A stretch of 6,711 nucleotides of DNA from SAR202 cluster bacterium (lineage in GTDB: Bacteria; Chloroflexota; Dehalococcoidia; UBA3495): assembly GCA_009392075.1 (NCBI GenBank), contig VFHG01000263.1, forward strand, positions 1 to 6,711, given 5' to 3'. The notes beneath the pieces were generated by a model. The model did no database searches, was not told the DNA's origin, and saw only the letters and a list, made by a program, of their open reading frames with translations. Of this stretch, positions 1-6,450 are shown one piece after another. Within the stretch, counting starts at the first letter, position 1; every line of letters begins with the position of its first letter. Both the position numbers and the translations under genes were made by a program.

Positions 1-153
1 GTGCTCGACAATCTCCCTGGTGGCGCTGTTGCCACTGGGCATACGGACGGTGTCCACGCGCAAATTTATGATGCTGCCTTCATAGATGCGCTTGGTGGAG
101 ATTGTGGGTTCAGAATGGAAATCAGCGGGCAGACCAGATTCGTTTTTAGGCAT
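1..153 (-). CDS. ADP-ribose pyrophosphatase-like Nudix hydrolase, N-terminal part (cut by window edge)
   Basis: Translating the minus strand from the ATG at 153..151 gives 51 codons open to the window edge. The stretch at residues 19-35 (STKRIYEGSIINLRVDT), then a PSGN-type turn and ATREIVEH at residues 44-51, is the characteristic N-terminal beta-strand region of ADP-ribose pyrophosphatases (NudF family). These enzymes hydrolyse ADP-ribose to AMP and ribose-5-phosphate in the cytoplasm, usually as dimers formed through this N-terminal domain. The catalytic Nudix box (GX5EX7REUXEEXGU) lies beyond the edge and cannot be seen, so activity and substrate are inferred from the N-terminal match alone. 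The start lies 2 bases after the nadK stop with no clear Shine-Dalgarno sequence, so translation is probably coupled to nadK. Other Nudix substrates, such as other nucleotide sugars, remain possible. Confidence 0.8.
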   Translation of the reverse strand, partial: MPKNESGLPADFHSEPTISTKRIYEGSIINLRVDTVRMPSGNSATREIVEH

Positions 154-155
154 GT

Positions 156-998
156 TTATTGACCGCGGATGCTGAAGCCCAACCGGCGGGTCAGCGTACC
201 GAAGAAATAGCTGGACGGATGGGCCCGCAGGAACCGGGCTTTGTGGGGGCTCTGTTTCATTTCGACCTTGTCGCCCAAGTCCAATGGGTGGTCTATGATT
301 CCGTCAACGGCCAGGATCGCGGACTGGAACCCCTCCAAAGTCAGTGTCACTTCAGTTGAGGGTTTGAGCACCAAGGCCGCGCTCAGGCCCATATGGGCCG
401 CCACAGTCTTCAAGACCATCGAGTCTGACTCAGGGTCCAGGATGGGGCCACCGACCGCCAAGTTGTAGCCGGTGCTGCCCGTGGCCGTGGACATGATCAC
501 GCCGTCGGCCCGGAACGTGGTTACTGGCGCGCCGTCGATTGTCCCGGAAACTGTGACCACCCTGGAAACCGCTCCTCTGGTTAGCACCACGTCGTTGAGG
601 GCGTGGTAGGGGCCGTCGGTGCCGGCCGAATTAACTCTGGTCACCGTGGCCTGCAGCATATTACGTTCGTCCATCCTAGAATCGCCGTTGAAGTAGAACG
701 GCAGGCGTTCCATGGCCTCGTCCACCTGTAATTCGGTCATGAAACCCAAGCGCCCCATGTTGATGCCGACTATAGGTATGGCGGCCGGTCCGGTGAAGTT
801 CACCGCCCTCAGTATCGTCCCGTCGCCGCCCACAGTAATCACAAGGTCGGTGGTCTCAGCCCTAGGCAAGAGGGATTCCAGGTTTTCGGCCGGAGATATC
901 CAGCTATTCTCCGAAAGGTTCAGGTCGTGGAGAATGGCCGTGCTCAGGTCCAATGCTTCAGGCACCCTGGCGTTGTAGATGATTCCGATGTTTTTCAT
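156..998 (-). CDS. nadK: NAD kinase
   Basis: A 280-residue cytoplasmic enzyme of normal bacterial NadK length (about 270-300) that phosphorylates the 2'-hydroxyl of NAD to make NADP. Visible hallmarks are the GGDGT motif at residues 57-61, whose Asp is the catalytic base in the family, followed by TILRA; MGRLGF at 81-86; ALNDVVL at 133-139; ADGVIMSTATGSTGYNL at 164-180 followed by GGP; AVDG at 230-233; and the C-terminal HPSSYFFGTL region at 260-269. Two details differ from the usual consensus: TPTGS is TATGS (171-175), and the usual P-H pair after the GGP segment reads AAH (200-202), although the His is kept. The ATG at 998..996 is the first start codon after an in-frame TAA at 1058..1056. 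It has no evident Shine-Dalgarno. It lies 113 bases after nuoN and 2 bases before the Nudix gene, which suggests a small NAD-metabolism unit. Confidence 0.96.
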   Translation of the reverse strand: MKNIGIIYNARVPEALDLSTAILHDLNLSENSWISPAENLESLLPRAETTDLVITVGGDGTILRAVNFTGPAAIPIVGINMGRLGFMTELQVDEAMERLPFYFNGDSRMDERNMLQATVTRVNSAGTDGPYHALNDVVLTRGAVSRVVTVSGTIDGAPVTTFRADGVIMSTATGSTGYNLAVGGPILDPESDSMVLKTVAAHMGLSAALVLKPSTEVTLTLEGFQSAILAVDGIIDHPLDLGDKVEMKQSPHKARFLRAHPSSYFFGTLTRRLGFSIRGQ

Positions 999-1015
999 CG
1001 TTGTTTGGCCGGCAT
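995..1015 (-). promoter_or_regulatory. Possible six-codon leader ORF coupled to nadK
   Basis: On the minus strand an ATG at 1015..1013 opens a six-codon reading frame (Met-Pro-Ala-Lys-Gln-Arg) that stops at TGA 997..995. The stop overlaps the nadK start as ATGA (998..995), an arrangement typical of translational coupling. Because nadK lacks a recognisable Shine-Dalgarno, ribosomes ending this mini-ORF could re-initiate on nadK. The mini-ORF itself has only a weak purine run upstream (GAAACGGA). A frame this short can easily arise by chance, so confidence is low. Confidence 0.2.
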
Positions 1016-1111
1016 ATCCGTTTCTATGGTCTGGCTCGTAAATACAGCTTCTTAATTATGAACCTTTTTCTATTAGGCTGCTCCGGGTTATTTTTAGGGT
1101 ATCCCTGCTCG
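999..1111 (-). promoter_or_regulatory. AT-richer intergenic gap between nuoN and nadK; possible promoter region
   Basis: This 113-base gap is the only real spacer in the window, and its middle (about 1045-1100) is clearly richer in A and T than the flanking genes. It holds CATAAT (1060..1055 on the minus strand), which resembles a -10 box, but I see no good -35 hexamer about 17 bases upstream. A short inverted repeat AGGG-ATA-CCCT (1106..1096) lies just after the nuoN stop. It has only four base pairs and is followed by A residues, not T, on the transcribed strand, so it is not a convincing intrinsic terminator. Either nadK has its own promoter here or it is read through from the nuo operon. 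Confidence 0.3.
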
Positions 1112-2641
1112 CTAAACCGCCAGCGCTTTAACGGCTTCTTGGGCCGCTTCCATGACAAACCCCGGCGCGATTCCCATGAAGACCATCGCCGCCCCGGCCA
1201 GTCCCAGGGCCAGCCACGGCGCCGGCGACGCCGTAATCTTCTGATCGGAGTCCGAAGGCTGGGTGAACATCACCCTGATGATGCGCACGTAGTAGTAGGC
1301 GGAGACCGCGCTATTTATCACTCCCAGGATGGCCAGCCAGATCAGTCCACTATCCACTGCCGCCGTGAATATATACAGCTTGGCGATGAATATCCCAGTT
1401 GGCGGCACGCCGATCAAAGCCAGCAACGACAGAGCCAGCACTACGGCCAGTACCGGATTCCTGATGGATAGACCAGCGTAGTCGCTGATCTGGTCGCTGT
1501 TGATCTTGGAACTGATGATGGTGATGGCGAAGAATGCGGTCAGGTTGGCCGCTGCGTAGGCTGCTAAGTAGAACAGCACTGAATCGGGGCCGATGGCCGC
1601 GAACTCTGGGGCCTTGAAGATGCCGTCGCCCGATTTTACTCCAGCCGCAACGCCCACCAGAATGTACCCCGCATGGGAGATGGTACTGTAACCGAATAGA
1701 CGCCTGATATTGCTCTGGCTGATGGCCACCAAGTTCCCGATGACCATGGAAGCGCCGGCCAGGCCGGCAATCAATATTCCCCAGTCCAAGGCCACATCGA
1801 AGAACCCGGTGAAGAGTACCCGCAAGACAATTGCGAAGGCAGCCGCTTTGCTGGCCACCGACAGGAACCCGACCACGGGAGTGGGGCCGCCTTCATAGAC
1901 ATCCGGCACCCACATCTGGAAGGGGGCCGCCGAAAGTTTGAAGCCGAACCCGGCAATCATCAGGATGATTCCCAAGAACAGGGCGTAGTTTCCGAAGGGT
2001 GTGTCGCCCGTGGCCTGGCCGATGGCCGTGGAAATTTCCGTCAATTGGGTGCTGCCGGTAAACCCGAAGACCAGGGCCATTCCATAGAGCATCAGCGCCG
2101 AGCTGACCGCCCCAATGATCAGGAACTTCATTCCTGCCTCACTGGAGTTCTTGGTCAATAAGAAAGCGGTCAAAGCGGCCATGGGCAGAGTCGCCAACTC
2201 CAATGACACGTAGATGGTGATCAGTTCGGTGGCGGCCGCCAAAAGCATCATCCCGGTGGCGGCGAACAATATCAGCCCGAAATACTCGCCCTGGAACCGC
2301 TCCATGTTTCGCACATAATCGGTGGACGACATCACCACCAATGCCACGCAGGCAATGACCAGGAAGTTGAAGAAGAGGGCGAACCGATCGACCGAAATCG
2401 CTCCCAGCAGAATACTCGGCTCTTCGGTGGAGAAAGCATCGGCGCCGTGGAGCAAGCTGGTGGCTCCCGCCAAGTCGTAGAACTGTATCAGGCTCAGGAC
2501 GAACGGCCCGGCCAGCGCCGCAAAGGCGAAGTACGGCAACAGGCTCTTTTTAGGCAGGACCAGGTCCAGCAAGATCACCAGCACCGCGGCTCCGGCCATG
2601 GCGAGATAAGGGGATAGTACGTAAAAATCGTGGACTGACAT
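1112..2641 (-). CDS. nuoN: NADH-quinone oxidoreductase subunit N (complex I)
   Basis: This is the innermost of the three antiporter-like proton-pumping subunits in the complex I membrane arm. Its 509 residues are almost entirely hydrophobic segments, fitting the 14-helix fold of the family. Conserved functional residues are visible: Glu148 in SLELATLP (TM5 glutamate), Lys235 in GFGFKLSAAPFQMWVPDVYE (the broken-helix lysine), Lys265 in SVASKAAAFA, His323 in STISHAGY, and Lys421 in the TM12 segment GVPPTGIFIAKLYIF. The usual AGFxGK of that last segment is altered to GIFIAK, but the lysine is kept. The loop at residues 330-357 appears about 11 residues longer than in E. coli NuoN as I remember it. 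The ATG overlaps the nuoM stop by one base (TAATG). A GGGGTGAT Shine-Dalgarno-like run (2658..2651) lies 9 bases upstream of the start, within the end of nuoM, so translation is likely coupled. It is the last nuo gene of the run. Confidence 0.97.
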   Translation of the reverse strand: MSVHDFYVLSPYLAMAGAAVLVILLDLVLPKKSLLPYFAFAALAGPFVLSLIQFYDLAGATSLLHGADAFSTEEPSILLGAISVDRFALFFNFLVIACVALVVMSSTDYVRNMERFQGEYFGLILFAATGMMLLAAATELITIYVSLELATLPMAALTAFLLTKNSSEAGMKFLIIGAVSSALMLYGMALVFGFTGSTQLTEISTAIGQATGDTPFGNYALFLGIILMIAGFGFKLSAAPFQMWVPDVYEGGPTPVVGFLSVASKAAAFAIVLRVLFTGFFDVALDWGILIAGLAGASMVIGNLVAISQSNIRRLFGYSTISHAGYILVGVAAGVKSGDGIFKAPEFAAIGPDSVLFYLAAYAAANLTAFFAITIISSKINSDQISDYAGLSIRNPVLAVVLALSLLALIGVPPTGIFIAKLYIFTAAVDSGLIWLAILGVINSAVSAYYYVRIIRVMFTQPSDSDQKITASPAPWLALGLAGAAMVFMGIAPGFVMEAAQEAVKALAV

Positions 2642-4173
2642 TACGGGTTAATCACCCCATTCAGAACGTCCACCATGGGGTTCAGTCCGGATTCGAAAAC
2701 GTCGGTCAACAACGAGGGCCAGATACCCACTCCGATGATTGTCACTACCATCAACGCCAGGGGAGCCGCCTCAACCAGTGAGGCATCGGTCAGGTCGTCA
2801 AAACGCTCCCGCCGCAGGCCGAAGAAGGTGCGCTCCATCATCCAGAGGATGTAGCCCGCCGCCAAGATGATACCCAGTACTGCCAGCACCGTGGGCCAGG
2901 CGTAGGCTTGGAAAGCCCCCAGAAACACCAACAACTCGGAGACGAATCCGCTCAGTCCCGGCAGCCCCAGAGACGCCAGTCCTGCGATTAGCATCGCCAC
3001 GGCCACCACCGGCATCCGCCCGGCCAGGCCACCAAGGTCCGGTATGTAGCGGGTGTGAGTCTTCTCATAGACCAGCCCTACCGCCAGGAACAGCAGTCCG
3101 GTCACCGTGCCGTGGGTGAACAATTGCATGGCGGCGCCGTTCAGTCCGGTGACGCTCAAGGTCCCTTGGGAGATTCCCACTGAGCCGATGCCCACCAACA
3201 CTAAGCCCATGTGGCTGATGCTGGAGTACGCGATCAGTCGTTTCAGGTCCGTCTGCCGTATGGTGACCACCGCGCCGTAAAGCACACTGACCACACCCAA
3301 GACCACCAACGCCCAGGCGAAGCGGTCGGTCTGGGAGGGGAACATGCCCACGTTGATACGGAGGAGCCCGTATCCGCCCATCTTGAGCAACACCCCGGCC
3401 AGCATGACGCTGGCAGCGGTTGGCGCATCGGTGTGGGCGTCGGGCAGCCAGGTATGCAGAGGCCAGGTGGGCAGTTTTATCGCGAAACCGACGAAGAAGA
3501 GCCAGAACAAACCGGACAGTGGGATCAGCAGCCCGGCGGAGGTCAACATCGTAGCTTTGGTAGAGAGCTCCACCATGTTGAACGTGCCAATATCGGCGGT
3601 CAGGAATACTGCCACGATGCCCACGAGCATGAAGGCGCTGCCCAGGATGGTGAAGATCAGGAATTTCATGGCCGAGTATTCTTTTCGGCCGCTGCCCCAC
3701 ACCGAGATCAGCATGAACATGGGCACCAGCTCCAACTCCCAGAAGAGGAAGAAGAGCAGTAGGTCCATGGAGGTGAATACCCCCATCACCGCCGTTTGGA
3801 GCACCAACAGCCAGATGAAATACTCTTTGACCCGCATGCCGATGTGCCATGAAGCCAGCACGGAGCACATGCCCAGCAGTCCGGTCAACGCCACCAAGGG
3901 CGCGCTGAGCCCATCCACGGTCAGCAGGTAATTCGCGTTCAGACCCACGTCGGGGATCCAGGTTATCTGATCAACGAACTGGAACCGGTCTGCGCCATCG
4001 CCCCGGTCAAAGAAGCCAAAGACCAATAGGGACAGCACGAGGTCGGCCAGAGCGACCAGAACGGCGAAATTCCGCACATTCTTGTCGCCTCTAACCAGCA
4101 ACAGCAATACCAACGCTCCTGCCGCAGGCAGAAACACCGTCGCCGTTAAAAGTCCGTTGAAACCGTCTACCAT
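2641..4173 (-). CDS. nuoM: NADH-quinone oxidoreductase subunit M (complex I)
   Basis: This is the middle antiporter-like, proton-translocating subunit of the complex I membrane arm; it has 510 residues, about the normal length of a 14-helix NuoM. Key residues are in place: Glu146 in LFWELELVPMF (TM5), Lys233 in AIKLPTWPLHTWLPDAHTDA (TM7, with PLHTWLPDAH diagnostic of NuoM), Lys264 in LLKMGGYGLLR (TM8), His321 in SSISHMG, His354 in LFTHGTVTGLLFL (TM11), and Glu413 in SGFVSELLVFLG (TM12). Glutamate rather than lysine at this last position distinguishes NuoM from NuoL and NuoN. The start is supported by an AAAGGA Shine-Dalgarno (4183..4178) four bases before the ATG. The gene follows nuoL after 14 bases and runs into nuoN with a one-base overlap. 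Nothing looks truncated or frameshifted. Confidence 0.98.
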   Translation of the reverse strand: MVDGFNGLLTATVFLPAAGALVLLLLVRGDKNVRNFAVLVALADLVLSLLVFGFFDRGDGADRFQFVDQITWIPDVGLNANYLLTVDGLSAPLVALTGLLGMCSVLASWHIGMRVKEYFIWLLVLQTAVMGVFTSMDLLLFFLFWELELVPMFMLISVWGSGRKEYSAMKFLIFTILGSAFMLVGIVAVFLTADIGTFNMVELSTKATMLTSAGLLIPLSGLFWLFFVGFAIKLPTWPLHTWLPDAHTDAPTAASVMLAGVLLKMGGYGLLRINVGMFPSQTDRFAWALVVLGVVSVLYGAVVTIRQTDLKRLIAYSSISHMGLVLVGIGSVGISQGTLSVTGLNGAAMQLFTHGTVTGLLFLAVGLVYEKTHTRYIPDLGGLAGRMPVVAVAMLIAGLASLGLPGLSGFVSELLVFLGAFQAYAWPTVLAVLGIILAAGYILWMMERTFFGLRRERFDDLTDASLVEAAPLALMVVTIIGVGIWPSLLTDVFESGLNPMVDVLNGVINP

Positions 4174-4187
4174 CTAGTCCTTTATTT

Positions 4188-6233
4188 CTATGCCAGCAAA
4201 AACGCCAGAATGATGGCCATCACGCCGAAAGCTACCCCGGTCGCGTAGGTCTGTACCTGTCCGGTCTGGAACTTCCCGATGGCCGTACCAATGTTCCGGA
4301 AGAACCATCCAATGGTGTCCACGACCCGGTCCACGATATTGCTGTCGATCCAGTCGGTCGTACCAGCGATGCCCTTGTAGAACCCCTTTCGAACGGCCAG
4401 GTTCTCGTACAGGGTGTCCATGTAGTATTTCTGAGAAAGCAGGGTATGCACCGGCTTAACTTTCTCCAAAGGGTCGGCCCTCTGGTCTTTTCGGCGCAAG
4501 TAGAGGAGCAAAGCGAGCCCGATTCCCGAAAGCGCAGCCACGGTTGAGATGGTGGCCATCCAACGGCTGAAGTCAAGAGTCTCTGCGTGTCCAACGGCTC
4601 CCAGCGCTGCGCTCCGGCCATCACCTAAGAACCCGGTTATCCAGTGTCTGGGTATGCCGATCTCCTCGGTCCACTGGGGATTTGCCAAATAGCCAACAAG
4701 TACAGCGATCACACCCAACACCAGCATTGGCAGCACCATGACGAAGGGCGACTCGTGCAGATGCAGGCCACCGTGACCGCCGTGGGGAGCTTCCGCATCT
4801 GGTTGGTTCTGGGCCCTGTCTGCCAGTTCTTTCTCGATGCCGCCACGGAACTCGCCGTGGAACGTCAGGATGATCATCCGGATGGTATAGAAAGCCGTGA
4901 CTATCACGCCCGCAATCAGCGCGGAGAAGGTCACCCTGCTGACCCAATTGTCTACTAGGCCGGTACCGTTCCAGGCGCCCAGGAGTATCTCGTCTTTACT
5001 CCAGAACCCAGCCAGAGGAATGATTCCTACCAAGCTCAAGCCCGCGACCAACACCAGGATGTAGGTGACCGGCATGACCTTCCGCAGGCCTCCCATGTAA
5101 CGCATGTCGAAGGTGCCCGTGGCGTGGTTAACACTGCCTGCCCCCAGGAAGAGGAGCGCCTTAAAGGCCGCGTGAGTAACCAGATGGAAGATGGCCGGCG
5201 CATACAGCCCCAGCCCCAGGGCCGCCATCATGTAGCCCAGTTGACTGATCGTGGAGTAGGCCATCACCCGCTTGATGTCGTTCATCACCAGGCCCATAGA
5301 CGCCGCGAAAACGGCGGTGAATGCGCCCACCAAAGCCACGACAGTCATCGCGTCGGCTGAGTGCTCGAAGACCGGGAAGAACCTGGCCACCAGGAAAACG
5401 CCGGCGGCCACCATGGTCGCCGCGTGGATCAGGGCGCTGACCGGGGTTGGGCCCTCCATAGCGTCGGGGAGCCAAGTATGCAGCGGAAATTGGCCCGACT
5501 TGCCCGCAGCCCCGGCGAAGATGCCCAGGGCCAGCCAGGTCAGGACCGCGCCGCCAAGTATGGCTCCGGCGGCAGCTTCGGGCCGGGCTGCTTCCCAGAT
5601 GTCCGGAATATGGAAGGCGTTCAGCCCTGCTGCAGCGAAGTTGTCTGCCTGGGTGAACAGATACAGAATGGCAATTAGGAATCCAACGTCGCCGATGCGG
5701 GGGATGATGAACGCTTTCTTGGCTGCGGCAGCCGCAGCGGGCCGTTCATGCCAGAAACCAATCAACAGGTAGGACGACACACCCACCAACTCCCAGAACA
5801 CATAGACCTGGATGATATTGGACGCCAACACCAGCCCCAGCATGGCAGCAGTGAACAGAGACATGTAGGCGTAGTAACGGGAGAAGCTCGCGTCACCCTT
5901 CATGTAACCGAGAGAGTAGATCTGCACGAGTAGGCTAACCCCGGTGACCACCACCAACATCAGCGCCGTCAATGGGTCGACCAGCAGACCGAAATCGATG
6001 GTCGCACCGCCGACCTCCAACCATTCGACGGGCTCGAATTCTAGTTCGTGGCCCAGGATCACCGAGCGCAGGGTCCAGATTGAGAATCCCAGCGCTGTGC
6101 CCAGGGCGGCGATGGTGGATAGTCCGCTAACCAGAGAAAATCGGTTGAAGAAGGGCCGGACCACCAACGCGGCGAATACAAAGGAACCCAAAGGCAGCAA
6201 GAAGATGGACCAGATCACAGCTTGGCTTACCAT
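4188..6233 (-). CDS. nuoL: NADH-quinone oxidoreductase subunit L (complex I)
   Basis: This is the distal antiporter-like subunit of the complex I membrane arm; it carries a C-terminal lateral helix that braces NuoM and NuoN. At 681 residues it is longer than E. coli NuoL (613) but within the range seen in other bacteria. Visible residues include Glu148 in FWELVGVSSYLLIGFW (TM5), Asp182 in PRIGDVGF, Lys245 in AGKSGQFPLHTWLPDAMEG (TM7), His354 and Lys358 in THAAFKALLFLGAG, and Lys413 in GFWSKDEIL (TM12). Residues 598-610 (LLSQKYYMDTLYE) begin the C-terminal region that leads through the lateral helix to a final membrane segment at about 661-681. A histidine-rich cytosol- or periplasm-facing loop (H484, H487, H491, H493) precedes TM14. 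The ATG directly abuts the stop of the small upstream gene (TAGATG), and a GGAAG (6244..6240) lies six bases upstream. Confidence 0.98.
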   Translation of the reverse strand: MVSQAVIWSIFLLPLGSFVFAALVVRPFFNRFSLVSGLSTIAALGTALGFSIWTLRSVILGHELEFEPVEWLEVGGATIDFGLLVDPLTALMLVVVTGVSLLVQIYSLGYMKGDASFSRYYAYMSLFTAAMLGLVLASNIIQVYVFWELVGVSSYLLIGFWHERPAAAAAAKKAFIIPRIGDVGFLIAILYLFTQADNFAAAGLNAFHIPDIWEAARPEAAAGAILGGAVLTWLALGIFAGAAGKSGQFPLHTWLPDAMEGPTPVSALIHAATMVAAGVFLVARFFPVFEHSADAMTVVALVGAFTAVFAASMGLVMNDIKRVMAYSTISQLGYMMAALGLGLYAPAIFHLVTHAAFKALLFLGAGSVNHATGTFDMRYMGGLRKVMPVTYILVLVAGLSLVGIIPLAGFWSKDEILLGAWNGTGLVDNWVSRVTFSALIAGVIVTAFYTIRMIILTFHGEFRGGIEKELADRAQNQPDAEAPHGGHGGLHLHESPFVMVLPMLVLGVIAVLVGYLANPQWTEEIGIPRHWITGFLGDGRSAALGAVGHAETLDFSRWMATISTVAALSGIGLALLLYLRRKDQRADPLEKVKPVHTLLSQKYYMDTLYENLAVRKGFYKGIAGTTDWIDSNIVDRVVDTIGWFFRNIGTAIGKFQTGQVQTYATGVAFGVMAIILAFLLA

Positions 6234-6428
6234 CTATAGCTTCCGTAGTATCTCTTCAGCGACGTGTTCTCTACCCTTGGGCACATAGATCTTGAACGGA
6301 ACCCGTTCGGCCCAGTCCAATATGTCGCCCTCCGGCAGGATGCGGGCCGGCAGGCCCTCGCCTTCGAGGACCTCTTTCCACATCTCCGCCAGCATCAGGT
6401 TTGGCGCTTGTTTGAATTCAACCCACAT
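6234..6428 (-). CDS. Small DUF2007-like protein encoded between nuoK and nuoL
   Basis: A 64-residue soluble protein with no signal peptide or membrane segment. Residues 12-30 (MLAEMWKEVLEGEGLPARI) followed by a variable acidic stretch and then PFKIYVPKGREHVAEEIL (44-61) resemble the DUF2007 'putative signal transducing protein' fold: helix, strand, strand, helix, as in small domains with an 'EA...LLE.EGIPA' start and a 'VWVP....A..ILR' end. No catalytic residues are evident and the function is unknown. It is a real gene rather than chance: it fills the space between nuoK (22 bases upstream) and nuoL (zero bases downstream, TAGATG), and no other frame on this strand does so. It could be a regulator, an assembly factor or an accessory subunit of complex I, but only its position suggests this. 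The ribosome site is weak (AAGAGA at 6436..6431, very close to the ATG). Confidence 0.75.
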   Translation of the reverse strand: MWVEFKQAPNLMLAEMWKEVLEGEGLPARILPEGDILDWAERVPFKIYVPKGREHVAEEILRKL

Positions 6429-6450
6429 ATTCTCTTAAAACCCGAAGCGG

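Noticed and set aside
1096..1106. Inverted repeat AGGG-TAT-CCCT after nuoN as a transcription terminator
   Set aside because: The stem has only four base pairs, and on the transcribed strand it is followed by A residues instead of a T tract, so it does not fit an intrinsic terminator.
1001..1471. Plus-strand frame of 156 codons whose start resembles a lipoprotein signal (MNLFLLGCSG)
   Set aside because: After the gap it runs antisense through nuoN and gives a low-complexity Arg/Gln/His-rich translation typical of a shadow frame. It starts with TTG and has no ribosome site, so the signal-like stretch is chance in AT-rich spacer.
3065..3868. Minus-strand alternative frame of 267 codons inside nuoM
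   Set aside because: It lies in another frame of the same strand and is His/Arg/Gly-rich with no domain. The nuoM frame carries all family motifs across the same bases.
3211..3931. Two long plus-strand open frames (183 and 195 codons) opposite nuoM
   Set aside because: They overlap each other and lie wholly antisense to a well-conserved nuoM. Their translations show no domain and are rich in Gln/His/Glu or Ser/Pro, as expected of complementary frames to a membrane protein gene.
5124..5772. Plus-strand open frames opposite nuoL (78, 105 and 166 codons)
   Set aside because: They are antisense shadows of strongly conserved NuoL coding sequence with no recognisable protein features or ribosome sites.
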